Source of the DNA: Cymbidium sinense
Lineage: Eukaryota > Streptophyta > Magnoliopsida > Asparagales > Orchidaceae
Reading direction: 5' to 3'
Assembly (NCBI GenBank): GCA_021442155.1
Contig: CM038229.1
Location: forward strand, 92,475,716 to 92,539,715
Length of the DNA: 64,000 bases
The number at the start of each line of letters is the position of its first letter. Within the stretch, counting starts at the first letter, position 1. This document shows positions 1 to 12,400 of this stretch, piece after piece. Under the pieces are notes generated by a model. That model did no database searches and had not been told where the DNA came from. It saw only the letters and a program-made list of their open reading frames with translations. The translations under genes and the position numbers were made by a program.

Positions 1-2516
1 ATCAACTATCCAATGTATGAAATCAAAATACAAACCAAACTTTGATGAACATGACAAATGGATGTGATTAAAAATAAAATCCTAATTATAAAGAATCAAA
101 CCCAATTAAAATCAAAATAAAATTTCAATTAATCTAATCTGATCAAACTACAAATAAATGAACCACAATTGAATTAAATAAACATAAAGTTAAATCACAT
201 AACCATAATCAAAGAAAAGAATTTAATTTTAATCTAAAAGGATATTGAATTATCAATATTTAATTAAATCAAAACATCTAATCTAAAATTAATCAACCAA
301 AAACACATGAACTTAACAAACTTAAACTTCATTAGATATTAAGGATATTGAATTATGAAGATGCAATTAAGCTAAAATGTCTAACCTAAAATCAATCAAT
401 CAAATACTTAAACAAACTCAAATTCTAAATTCTAAATCAAGTCAAATAAATCAAATCAAATTAATTACCTAAATTCAAATGGGCTAATTAAGATACTTAG
501 GGATCTTAGTTAGATTCTTAGAATTAGGATGTAGAATAGGTGAATTCCATCTACAAGTGGAACTCATTCTACTCTTCATTCTTGAAAACCTAAACATCAT
601 CTTAACCAAATAAAAGTGAAATAAAAATAAAAAATAAATCATTAAATCATTTAAATTGAAATCACCCATAGATAAAATTTAAATTCAAACTCCAAATTGA
701 AACTTAAACTAAAGAAGCCTAGTAAATTCTTGCTACACAAGCCTTAAGCACACACATTAGAATAGTAAGTCACCACTTCTAGTGCTAAGTTAGGGTGTTA
801 TATGTATGATATTATGTTTTGTTTTATGATGTAATGTTTTAGACTGAATGTTAGGGTGTATGTTTCATAGACTGGATGTTAGGCTATTATTAGCCTAATC
901 ATGTTTTCTACAGGGGTTGTGCTTAAGGGGCCGTTGTAATAAAAATATAAATGCTTTTACTGTGCAGGTTGCTTAGCCCCCCATGTTAGGATAGGTGGGT
1001 TTAGTTACCCCTGTATGGGGTGCTAAGTCAAATTATTCATATAACTACTTGGGTTGTATGGTATGTTTAGCTAACATTTATTTTGCAGGTGTAGCGAGAT
1101 TTACTATTCCTATTTTTGATGTAATTTTGCATTAGGAATTAGGAATAGTGTTATGCAGGACTAGGATGAGCAGTGGCCAGAAGGCTTAGTCCTTGGGGTG
1201 CCCTGTGATGCCTTTGGAGAAAATCAAATCAAAAGAAAGAGTATGAAGAAATGAAGAAAAGAAGACCCTCATAGCATGTATTTTTTTTGTAATCCAAGTT
1301 GTATGAGGGTAGAGCTCACATCTTTTTTTTTAAGGTGTCTGCGTAGAACTTCGACAATGGCCTTTTAATCTTTTATAGTAGTCTATAAAATTGTTTGATG
1401 TTGTGTTTAAATTGCATTAGAATAGCATGCTTTTCATAGTTTCTTTATGATTGATGTTTGAATGTGTGGCTTGGATGCGGTAGGCTCTAAGGATAAAATT
1501 ATTTTTTCTACCCCAATTAACAACTCATAATTAAAATTTTTAAACAACTAATAACTTCACATAAAAGCTTAAGAATTAAATCAAGATAATAAAATTTTTA
1601 GCAACCCCTTAGCTGGATGGATGAATGTATAATCATGCATGTCATATTCTTTCACTTTTGTTAATAGGGGGCTTCCATCCTAGCCAGAGAATCAAGGCTT
1701 AACCTATGAGAGCCTTTGGTGGAAGACACCCATTTCTCTCTTGATTTGGCCCATAATCAAATTCTCATGCATTTAGGCATACAAAATCCCATAGCTTGTG
1801 TAAAAACAAAAAATCCAAAAGAATCAAATAAATTTGATAAAACTTGCATTAAATTAAGTCATGGATTCATACCAATCATGCTCTAGTCTCTTAGGGAGTG
1901 AGTCTAAGGACTTAGTTTCCTTTCTAAATGAACAACAACCTAGCCATCTTGCAAAGCATAAGACTTGCCTACATGGATTTAAAGTGTAGGAAGAGTCAGC
2001 TGGTTGCCACCCTAAGCAGTAATAAGTCCAGCAGTTGGATGGTTTATTCTCTCTTATGGTGGTAAACCATATACCCATTTTTGCCTTAGATTTAGGTCAT
2101 GTCTTTATTTTGTACCAAGGCTCCTTAGTTTGGGAATCTGAGGTAGCTGTTTCCTTCAGCCTACAAGCATAAATCCTCACCTCTTAGGCATTTCCATAAT
2201 CTTATATTATGGAATTATAAGCCCTAACAATCTAATGAAATGTCAACTCAAATGATTAACTCTCTTCAATTTCAAAAATATAAAGCTCAATTATAGGATA
2301 GATTGGAATTCTCACTAGGCTTCCTAGTATTATGAGCATTTCATACTTTCTTCCTTTGGATTCCAAAAATAAGTCTAATCTTTGATTTATCCTATTTGAT
2401 TTTTTAAAATAGCCAATCCTTTGATAGTCCTAACCTTGAAATCTTTGAAGACCTTAATTTTCTACTTTAATCGAGAGTATTCTTAAGGAATTCCCATTCC
2501 TTGGGATGTAATAAAC
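1..2516. other. A/T-rich non-array flank, no recognisable gene
   Basis: This stretch differs in composition from the array to its right. The first 700 bases are A-rich with many AATCAA-type words; 780-1500 is T/G-richer and contains a short repeated word (AGACTGAATGTTAGG at 841, one mismatch at 869). It could be degraded LTR-retrotransposon or intergenic DNA, but I see no pol motif, tRNA-primed binding site or clear LTR border. The longest open frame here, 1854-2078 minus, is 74 codons with no family resemblance I recognise and is not called as a gene. The right edge is an assembly gap, so its true junction with the array is unknown. Confidence 0.5.
240..445. repeat. Diverged tandem duplication of about 103 bp
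   Basis: The word GGATATTGAATTAT occurs at 240 and again at 343. Each is followed by matching blocks in the same order: AATTAA, then a CTAA..CTAAAAT word, then AATCAAYCAA, then a run containing AACTTAACAAAC or AAACAAACTC. The copies differ at many positions, so the duplication is old. No function is implied. Confidence 0.6.
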
Positions 2517-2616
2517 NNNNNNNNNNNNNNNNNNNNNNNNNNNNNNNNNNNNNNNNNNNNNNNNNNNNNNNNNNNNNNNNNNNNNNNNNNNNNNNNNNNN
2601 NNNNNNNNNNNNNNNN
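2517..2616. other. Assembly gap of 100 Ns
   Basis: Exactly 100 N characters, the conventional placeholder for a gap of unknown length. It falls between the A/T-rich flank and the first telomere-like array base, so neither that junction nor the true array length on this side can be read. Confidence 0.99.
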
Positions 2617-5600
2617 GTTAAGTTTTTTATTTTATTTAGGTTTTTTTAAGTTTCTTTTATATTTTAGTTTTGTTTAGATTTTTATTTATTTTATTTTATT
2701 TTTGTTTTTATTATTTTATTTTAATTTTCTTTATGTTTAGGTTAAGGTTAAGGTTTAGGTTTAGGTTTTAGTTTAGACTTTTATTTTATTTTATTTTATT
2801 TTATTTTATTTAGGTTTAGGTTTATTTATTTATTTTATTTTTAGGTTTTATTTATTTATTTATTTAGTTTAGGTTTAGGTTTTTAGGTTTTTAGGGTTTA
2901 CGGTTTAGGGCTTGAGGTTTAGCGTTTAGGGTTTAGGGTTGTGGTTTAGGGTTTATGGTTTATGGTTTTAGGTTTTAGGTTTAGTTTGGGGTTTAGTGTT
3001 TTAGGGTTTGGGTGTTTAGGGTTTGGGTTTTAGGGTTTAGGGTTTAGGTTTAGGGTTTAGGGTTTAGATTTATAGGTTACCTAATTATTTTTAGGGTTTA
3101 GGGTTAAGTAAACTAGTAGGTAGATGTTTATTTAGTTTATTTATTTAATTATTTTATCTTTGATTTTGATTTAGGTTTATTTTTATTTTTATTTAGTTTA
3201 GTTTATTTATTTTAGGTTTATTGAGGTTTTTATTTTAGTTTTTTTTATTTAGGTTTATTTTTTTAGTTTACTTTTAATTTAATTTTATTTTTTTAAGTTT
3301 TAGTTTTATTTTTTACTTTTAGCTTTAACTTTAGGTTTTTATTTTATTTTTTTATGTTTAGGTTTCAGGTTTTTATTTTAGGATTATTTTTAGATTTTAT
3401 TTTTTAGTTTAAGTTTAAGTTTATTTTTTGTCCTTTATATTTTATTTAGTTTAGGTTTAGGTTTAGGTTTAGTTTGATAAGTTTATATTTAGGTTTTATT
3501 TATTTTAATTTAGTTTATTTTAGTTTAGGTTTAGGTTTTTTATTTAGTTTAGGGTTTAAGTTTTATTTTTTTAGTTAATTTTAGGTTTTATTTTTAGGTT
3601 TAAGTTTTTATTTATTATTTATTTTGTTTTGTTTTAAGTTTCTTTTATTTTTATTTTATGTTTAGTTTTAATTTAGTTTAGGTTTTTATTTATTTTAATT
3701 TAGTTTAATTTTTATTTTTTATTTTATTTTATTTTTTGATTTAGGTTTAGGTTATAGTTTTATTTTTTTATTTTTTATTTTTTATGGCTCAGTTTATGTA
3801 TTTATTTATTTTTAGGTTTTATTTAATTTAAGTTAGGTCAGGGTTAGCCACGCCTGTGGCTCAGTTTAGTAGTGGTAAGGTCAGGGTTAGATTTAGGATC
3901 AGGTTTAGGCCCAGTTAGGGCCCAGGTTTCTTGTGGCTCAGTGGGCTTAGGACTGGCTGTTAGGATTGTAGTGGCCCATGGGAAAGGTCAGGTTTAAGCC
4001 CCGGCCCAGGCACAGGATCTCTGGAGCTCAGGTTTAGGATTAGAGCCTAGGGCCCAGGATTTAGGTAGCTCAGGAAGGCCTAGGTTTTAGGTGCAGTTTT
4101 TTCAGTGTGGTTTAGGGTTTGGGATTTTAGATTTAGGTTTAGATTTAGGTTTGTGGTTTAGTGTTTTTTAAAAAATTAAGTAAACTGGTGGGTTTAGGCT
4201 TATTTAGTTTATTTGGTTTATTTATTATTTATTTTTGTTTATTTAATTTTATTTCTTTATTTAGGTTTTTTTTATTAGTTTAGTTTATTTATTTTAGGTT
4301 TATTTATTTTATTTTATTTTTTAGGTTTTGGTTTAGGTTTATATTTATTTTTTAGTTTAATTTTTATTTTATTTTATTTTTTATGTTTAAGTTTTATTTT
4401 TTATTTTTAGGTTTAAGTTTAAGTTTTTATTTTATTTTTCTAGGTTTGGTTTAGGTTTTATTATAAGTTTCTTTTAGGTTATACTTTTAGTTTATATAGG
4501 TTTATTTTTTATTTTAGTTTATTTTATTTAGTTTTATTTTAGGTTTATTTTATTTTAGGTTTAGTTTTATGTTATTTAATTTAGTTTAGTTTATTTTAGT
4601 TTAGGTTTAGGTTTAGTTTTAGTTTAGTGGTTGATTATTTTTTTATTTATTTTAAGTTATTTTTTATGTTTAGGTTTTTATTTAGTTTTTATTTTATTTT
4701 ACTTTAGGTTTATTTTTATTTATTTTTAAATTAAGTAAATGGGTAGGTTTAGGTTTATGTAGTCTATTTAGCTTATTTTTATTTATTTTGGTTTATTTTA
4801 TTTTTTTATTTTATTTAGGTTTATTTTTTATTTTATTTAGTTTATTTATTTAAGTTTATTTATTTTAGTTTAGGATTTTATTTTAGTTTTAGGATTAGGT
4901 TTAGGTTTTATTTTATTTTAAGTTTAGGTCTTAGGTTTTATTTCAAGTTTTTAGGTTTTATTTCAAGGTTTAGGTTTATTTTAGTTTATTTTATTTTATA
5001 GTTTTAAGTCAGCTCAGGCACCATTTATTTAGTTTATTTTAGTTTAGGTAGTTTATTTTGGGCTTTAGTGTTTGCATCAGGGTCAGGGCTCAGCTTTAGG
5101 ATCTTGGATTTAAGTCAGCTGAGGCCTAGTCAGGGGCTAGGGCTCAGCTTAGCCTGAGGATTTAGTTTAGGATCAGTGAGTTAGAGTTTAGGCTTGCCCA
5201 GGGTTAGATCTGGCCCAGTTTAGTCAGGGTCAGGTTTGGTAGCATGTCAGGGTAGGCTTGGGCCCAGTAGGTCAGCTCAGTGGCCTGGCTGGCCCAATGC
5301 CTAAGCCCAGATTTAGTGGCCATAAGGGCCTAGGGTGGCCTTTTCAAATCAAGCAAACCAGTCTGGCTTATCCGCCTTATTTATTTTAACATTTATCTTA
5401 TTTTTTATTTAGGTCATCTTTAGCCTAGTTTATCTAATCATGCCCATTTATTTTAGTTTATTTAGTTTAAGTTTAGGCTTTTATTTAACTAGTTTTAGCT
5501 TTAGGCATTAGGGTTTTACTGTTTAGAATTTAGAGTTACAGGTGGCAAACCAAGGTTTAGGGTTAATGGGCTTCAATGGTCAGGAGGTCAGTGAGAGCCT

Positions 5601-7452
5601 AGAGTTTAAGATTAGGGTAGGTAGATTTAGAGTGCAGTAGGGTTTAGGGAAAGGGGTTTATGGTTGAGGGTTTATGGTAGGTTAGGATTAAGGGCTGGTT
5701 TAGGGTTTTAGTGTAGATCAGTCGTGAGGGGCAGGTAGGGTTAGCTTTATGGTTTTTTAGGATTTAGAATTTAGTGTTTAGGTCATGGGTTGGGTTTTTT
5801 ATTTTAAAATTAAGAAAATCAATAGGTTTAGGTTTATTTAGTTTATTTTATATTTTTATTTAGGTTTATTTTTTATTTTTATTTACTTTACTTTATTTTT
5901 TTATGTTTATTTATTTAAGTTTATGTATTTTATTTTAGTTCATTTTTTAGTTTTAGGTTTAGGTTTATATTTATTTTTAGATTAGTTTTATTTTAATTTA
6001 TTTTAGTTTTAAGTTTTATTTTTATTTTAGGTTTAGGTTTAAGTTTTATTTCATTTTTTTTAGGTTTAGTTTTGGGTTTATTTTGTGTTTTTTTCTAGTT
6101 TAGTTTTAGTTTAAATTTTAGTTTAGTTTTATTTTATTTAGTTTAGGTTTAAGTTTAGTTTATTTCAGGTTTAGGTTTAGGTTTTATTTATTTTAGTTCT
6201 GTTTATTTTAGTTTAGGTTTAAGTTTATTTTATTTTGTTTATTTAGGTTAAATTTTTTTTTTTTAGTTTAGGGTTTAGGTTTTATTTTTTTATTTATTTT
6301 TATGTTTTAATTTTAAGAGTATTTTTTAGGTTTAGGTTTTTATTTAGTTTTTATTTTAGTATAATTTAGGTTGAGTTTATTTTTATTTTATGTATAGGTT
6401 TAATTTTATTTAGGTATTTTATTTTTAGGTTTATTTTATTTTTTAATTTAGTTTAGGTTTTAATTCTTTTTATTTTAGTTTAGTTTTTTTATTTTTTTAA
6501 TTTATATTATTTTAGTTTAGTTTAGCTTTTTATGTTATTTTATTTAGTTTATTTTTATTTATTTTAGTTTATTTTATTTAATATTATTATTTAAATTTAT
6601 TATTATTTTTATTTAGTTTAGTTTATTTATTTTTGGTTTAATTATTTTTATTTAGGTTTTTTTTTTATTTTAGTTTATCTTTTATTTTTTATTTTTAGTT
6701 TTTAATTTAGGTTTTTATTTTTATTTTCTAAGTTTAGGTTTTAGGTTTTTTATATTAGGTTTATTTTAAGCTTTTATTTTTTAGTTTAAGTTTAGGTTTA
6801 TTTTTAGTTTATTTTATTTTATTTAGTTTAGGTTTAGGTTTAGGTTTAGGTTTAGATTTAGTTTATTATAAGTTTAGGTTTAGTATATTTTAAGTTTAGG
6901 TTTAAGTTTTATTTATTTTAGTTTAAGTTTAGGTTTATTTTATTTTTATTTATGTTTATGTTTTTTTTTTTAGTTTAGGGTTTAAGTTTTATTTTTAATT
7001 TATTTTTAGATTTTATTTTTAGGTTTATTTTTAAGGTTTAAGTTTTTATTTAGTTTAATTTAAATTTATTTGAGGTTTAATTTATTTTTATTTTAGTTTT
7101 AGTATTTATTTTAATTAGGTTTTTTAAATTTTATTTTTTGTTTAGTTTAGGTTTTTATTTATTTTATTTTAGTTTAGTTTTTATTTTTTATTTTATTTTC
7201 TTTTAAAGTTTAAGTTTAGGTTTAGGTTTAGATTGAGGTTATAGTTTATATATTTTATTTTATTTTGGTTTAGGCTTTATTTACTTTAGGTTTAGGTTTT
7301 TAGGTTTTTAGGGTTTATGGTTTAGGGTTTGGGGTTTAGGATCTAGGGTTTAGGGTTTAGGGTTCAGGATTTTCATGGTTTAGGGTTTAGGGTTTAGGTT
7401 TTAGGTTTAGGGTTTAGGTTTTAGTTTAGGGTTTAGGATTTTTTTATTTTTT
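2617..7452 (+). repeat. Degenerate telomere-like array, segment 1
   Basis: Built from TTTAGGG, TTTAGG and T-rich derivatives such as TTTATTTTA, always with G-rich units on the + strand and almost no C. TTTAGGG-dense blocks lie at about 2880-3070 and 7300-7440. The non-telomeric box related to AATTAAGTAAAC is present at 3104, 4170, 4728 and 5805, each followed by T-rich array. Two subregions, about 3838-4090 and 5010-5760, are unusually rich in C, with words such as GGCTCAG, GGCCCAG and GTCAGGG. There is no coding potential. Confidence 0.93.
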
Positions 7453-7680
7453 TAATTGAGAATAAATTCAAATTCAACATTTCGTCTTTTTGATTTCATC
7501 AACCAATTAACACACTAAATTTTCTAATACACAAGTGATGACATAGATCAAAAATGGATAAAAAATGAGTAAGCATAGAGCAAATCAAAAGCACTAGACT
7601 AGAACCATCTCTACTATAATGACACAATTCCTAGCTCGATTGATTTTTGTCCAATTCCCATCGATCCACGCCTCGAAGCA
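7453..7680 (-). pseudogene. GR-RBP retrocopy fragment 1: 3'UTR plus last codons only
   Basis: On the minus strand this is the 3' end of a glycine-rich RNA-binding protein gene. It aligns by eye with the fuller copies at 28284 and 35939: it has the same 3'UTR word order (TTCAACATTTC, TTTCATCAACCAA, ACACAAGTG, CTACTATAA) and then only a few terminal codons, where DGNW is still readable. The whole glycine-rich tract and RRM end are missing; the copy stops at 7680 and T-rich array follows. The T-tract on the left side (7441-7451, interrupted) sits where a poly(A) tail would be. It is non-coding as it stands. Confidence 0.7.
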
Positions 7681-9085
7681 ATTTTTTTTAGGCTTATTTC
7701 TAGGTTTAGGATTAGTTTTTTTATTCTTTTTAGGCTTAGGTTTTATGTTTTTATTTTAGGTTTATTTTTAATTTTATTTTTAGTTTAGGTTTAGGTTTAT
7801 TTTAAGTTTAATTTATATTATTTAGTTTAGGTTTAGGTTTAGGTTTAGATTATTTTAAGTTTAAATTTAGATTCTACTTATTTTAGTTTAGTCTATCTTA
7901 TTTTAGGTTTAAGTTTATTTTATTTTATTTTATGTTTAGCTTTTTTTTTAATTCAGTGTTTAAGATTTATTTTTATTTATTTTTAGGTCTATTTTTTAGG
8001 TTTAGGATTTTATTTAGTTTTTATTTTAGGTTTATTTTATTTTTATTTTAGTTTTAGTTTTTATTTTATTTAGGTTTTTTATTTTTTTAATTTAATTTAG
8101 GTTTTAATATTTTTATTTCATTTTAGTTTTTATTTTTTATTTTATTTTCTTTTTAAGTTTAGGTTCAGGTTTAAGTACAGGTTTTAGTTTATGTTTTTAT
8201 TTTATTTAATTTTGTTTATTTTATAATGGTTTAGATTTTATTTATTTATTTTATTTCTAAGTTTTATTTAGTTTAGCCAGGTTCTTAGCTTTTTTTTGTT
8301 TAGGGTTTAAGGTGGGGTTTTTGGGGTTTAGGTTTAGGGTTTAGGTTTAGGTTTGGTAGGTTTAGGGTTTTTAGGTTTAGGTTTCACAAGTTTTAGTTTA
8401 TGTTTTATTTTATTTTATTTCTTTTATTTTAGGCTTTTATTTATTTTATTTTTATATTAGTTTAGGTTTAGGTTTATTAGCTTTTAGGGTCTTGTGTTTA
8501 GGGTGAGATTAGGTTTATTTTTTTTTATTTTATTTTATCTAGTTAGGTAAGTTATTATTTTATTTTATTTAGTTTTTATCTTCTTTATTAGTAGCTTTAT
8601 TTTATTTTAGTTTAGTATAGGTTTATTTTATTTTATTTTAGTTTACTTTATTAGTTTATTTTATTTTATTAAAGTTTTTTCTTAGGTTTTAGTTTAGGCT
8701 TTTATTTTAGGTTTGTTTTTATAAATTTCATCTTTTTTTATTAGTTTAGGTATGTTAGGTTTTAGGGTCCAGGGTAGGGTTTAGGTTTAGGTTTTAGGGT
8801 TTAGGGTTTAGTAGGGTTTAGGGTTTAGGAGTTTTGGGTTTAGGGTTTTAATGTTTAGGGTAGGTTTTAGGTTTATTTAGTTTATTTAGTCTAATTTTAT
8901 CTTAGTTTATTTTATTTTTATTTTATTTAGGAATTATTTAGGTTTAGGGTTTTGGTTTAGGGTTTATGGTTTAGGGTTTTAGGATTTAGGGTTTATAGTT
9001 TAAGGTTTAGGGTTTAGGATTTAGAGTTTAGGGTTTCTTTAAGGTTCAAGTTTTAGTTTAGAATTAGATTTTTACTTTTATTTTT
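7681..9085 (+). repeat. Degenerate telomere-like array, segment 2
   Basis: The same T/A/G-only array lies between two GR-RBP fragments. TTTAGGG-dense patches occur at about 8290-8380, 8755-8870 and 8935-9040, with T-rich derivatives between them. I found no AATTAAGTAAAC-type box in this segment. Confidence 0.92.
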
Positions 9086-9485
9086 AAAAGAGAACAAATT
9101 TGGTTTCAAAAATTCTTCTTTTTAGTTTCATCAACCATGTAACACGCTAAGTTTTCTAAAACACAATTTCAGAAATCTCCAATATAAAGACATGGCTCTA
9201 CAATAGATCCAATGATCATTCTTCAATTCTCCGCTTCCCATCAACCACCCCTCGAGTGGTGGGATCCACCATCATATCCCGAATCTCTCCCTCTGCCACT
9301 ACCACTGCTGTAACCTCCATCACTCTTCTCGCCTCCATAACCACCACTGTTCTGACCACCACCTCCATATACACCAACACCTCCAAATCTCCCACCAACA
9401 CTATGGTAATCGTCGCCTCCGCCTTCGCATCCACCACCAAATCTAGATTGAGCGAGCTGATGATGTTCTCATCAATCAATTCTGT
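9086..9485 (-). pseudogene. GR-RBP retrocopy fragment 2: RRM end, glycine-rich tail, 3'UTR
   Basis: Read on the minus strand, the right end holds the last RRM codons (AACATCA..), with a deletion of about 4 bases relative to other copies just before the SRSG-type stretch. A GGY/GGN-rich tract follows, encoding the glycine-rich tail, then a degenerate copy of the terminal SDGNWRN region and the 3'UTR words shared with the other copies. The 87-codon open frame at 9216-9479 minus is the valine/methionine-rich shifted frame of this glycine-rich tract, not a protein. A T-rich tract (TTTTTAAAAG) sits at the 3'UTR end. GR-RBPs of this class (RRM plus Gly-rich tail) act in RNA processing and stress responses; this fragment lacks most of the RRM and cannot do so. 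Confidence 0.8.
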
Positions 9486-12400
9486 GGTTTAGTTTAGGTT
9501 TAGGATTATTAGGTTTTAGGCTTAGGTTTATTTATTAATTTATTTAGCTACTTTATGTTTGGTTTAGGGTTTGGGGTTTAGTGTTTAGGGTTTAAGGTTT
9601 AGGGTTTAAGCTTGTGGTTTTAGGATTTATGCTTTGGGTTTTGTTTGGTTTTGGGATTTTGGTTTTATTTTAGGTTGGGTTTAGGGTTTATGGATTTTTT
9701 TTAAATTAAGTGAACTAATAGGCTTAGGTTAATTTAGTTAATTTAGTTTATTTTTCATTTATTTTAGTTTATTTATTATTTATTATTTATTTAGGTTTAT
9801 TTTTTATTTTTATTTAGGTTAGCATATTTATTTTAAGTTTATTTATTCTAGTTTAGGTTCTATATTTTAGTTTATTTTTTAGGTTAAGTTTAGGTTTAAG
9901 TTATTTTTTAGTTTTGTTTTATTTTTATTATATTTTATTTTAAATTTTATGTTTAGGTTAGTTAATTTATTTTTTAGTTTAGGTTTAGGTTTTTATAGGG
10001 TTATCTTTTTATTTATTTAGTTTTTTAATTTAGTTTAATTAATTTTATTTAGTTTAGGTTTGGTTTTATTTATTTTAGTTTAGTCTTAGTTATAGGTATA
10101 TTTTATTTTTATTTTTTTTATTTTAGGTTCAAGTTTTCTTATAGTTTAGGTTTATGTATTTATTTATTTATTTTAGGTTTAGTTTTTTATTTAGTTTTTA
10201 TTTTCTTTTATTTTAAATTTATTTTATTTTATTTTATGTTTATTTTTTATTTTATTTAGGTTTTTTAATAATAGGTTTATTTTATTTTTTTACTTTAGTT
10301 TAGGTTTTTACTTACTTTATTATAGTTTAATTTTGTTAGTTTATTTTATGTTCTTTTTAGGTTTAGAGTATAAGTTTTATTTTATTTTATTATTATTTTA
10401 TTTAGGTTTATGTTTTTATATATTTTATTTTAAGTTTTATTTAGTTTAGATTTAGCTTTTAGGGTTTTAAAGTTTGGGGTTTAGGGTTTAGAGTTTAATG
10501 TTTAGGCTTTAGGGTTTAGGGTTTTTAAGGTTTAGGGTTTAGTATATAGGGTTTAGGGTTTAGGGGGTTTTTTTTTTTAAATTAAGTAAATCAGTAGGTT
10601 TGGGATTTTATTTTATGTTATTTTTTATTTTATTTAGGTTTATGTTTTTTTATATATTTTATTTTTTAGGTTTTATTTAATTTAGGTTTAAGTTTTCAGG
10701 TTAGGTTTTTAGCTTTAAAGTTCTTAGGGTTTTTTGTGGTTTAGGGTTTTGATCAGGTGGGTTTAGGGTTTAGGCTTTAGGGTTTAGCATTTAGCATTTA
10801 GCCTTTACAGTTTAGGGTTTAGTTATTTTTTAAAAATTAAGTGAACCAGTAGGTTTAGGCTTATTTAATTTTTTTTATGTATTTTATTTTATTTTATTTT
10901 TTATTTTTATTTATGGTTTAGTGTTTAAGATTTTTTAAGGTTTAGGATTTAGGGTTTAGTATTTAGGGTTTATGGGTTTTTTAAAAAAATTAAGTAAACT
11001 TTTATTTAATTTATTTTTATTTAGATTTATTTTTAATTTTTATTTAGTTTAGTTTATTTATTTTAGTTTATTTTTTAGGTTTAGATTTATTTTTTTAGTT
11101 GATTTTTATTTTTATTTTATTTTTTAGGTTTGGGTTTTATTTTTTATTTTTAGGTTTAGGTCTAGGTTTGTATTTATTTTTTTTAGGTTTAGGTTTCATG
11201 ATTTTATTTTAGGGAAATTTTTTGATTTTATTTTTCTTTAGTTTAGGTTTAGGTTTTTTTTTTTGTTTACTTTATTTTATTTAGTTTAGGTTTAGGTGTT
11301 GGTTTAGTTTGATTTAGGTTTAGGTTAGGTTTTTATTTATTTTAGTATATTTAATTTTAGTTTCATTTTAGGTTTATTTTACTTTTATTTTAGTTTTAGG
11401 TTTTTTTAGTTTATGGTTTAGGTTTTATTTTTTATTTATTTTATAATTTTATTTTTAGGTTTAGGTTTTTATTTAGTTTTTATGTAGTTTTTAGCTTATT
11501 ATATTTTAAGTTTATTTGATTTTATTTTCAATTAATTTTTTTATTTTACTTGGTTTTTTTATTCTTAAGTTTATTTTAATTTTTAGTTTAGTTTAGGTTA
11601 TTATTTATTTTAATTTATTTTATTTTTAAAAGTTTATTTTATTTTATATTTAGGTTTAGGATTAAATTTTAATTTAGGTTTTTTTTTTTATTTTATTTAT
11701 TTATTTTTTTAGGTTTAATTATTTTTATTTATTTTATTTTTAGGTTTCATTTAGTTTAGTTTAGGGTTGTGGTTTGTGGTTTTGGGGTAGAGTTTTAAGG
11801 TTTATGGTTTGGGATTTAGAGTTTAGGGTTAGTTTAGTGTCTAGGGTTTAGGATTTAGGGTTTAGTATTTTTTTGGATTTAGGGTTTATGTTTTAGGGTT
11901 AGTTTTAGGGTTTATCATTTAGGGTTTAGGGTTTAGCATAGTGGATTTAGAGTTTAGGGTTTAGGGTTTAGGTTTTTTTTTTAAAAAAAATAGGTAAACC
12001 AATAGTTTAGGTTTATTTAGTTTATTTTTTTATTCAGTTCATTTTATTTAATTATTTATTTTTTATTTAGCTGAGTTTATTTATTTTAGTTTAGGTTTTT
12101 TTATTTTACTGTATTTTTTTTGTTTAGGTTTCGGTTTATTTTTATTTTTATTTTTTAGTTTAGTTTTATTTTTATTTTATTATTTAGGCTTAGGCTTTAT
12201 TATTTATTTTATAGGTTTAGGTTTAGGTTTTTATTTTATTTTTTTATGTTTATGTTTTAGGATTTTATTTTAGGTTTTTTTTTTAGGTTTTATTTTTTAG
12301 TTTAGGTTTGGGTCTATTTTTAGTTTATTTTATTTTATTTAGTTTAAGGTTTAGGTTTAGTTTCTTTTTTAGTTTATGGTTTAGGGTTTTTTTTAGGTTT

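Noticed and set aside
9216..9479. Val/Met-rich open frames over the GR-RBP fragments on the minus strand (also 32612-32833 and 62198-62443) and Thr/Ser-rich frames on the plus strand
   Set aside because: They are shifted or antisense readings of a glycine-rich GGN-type tract, which lacks stops in several frames. Family motifs appear only in the proper frame, which is broken.
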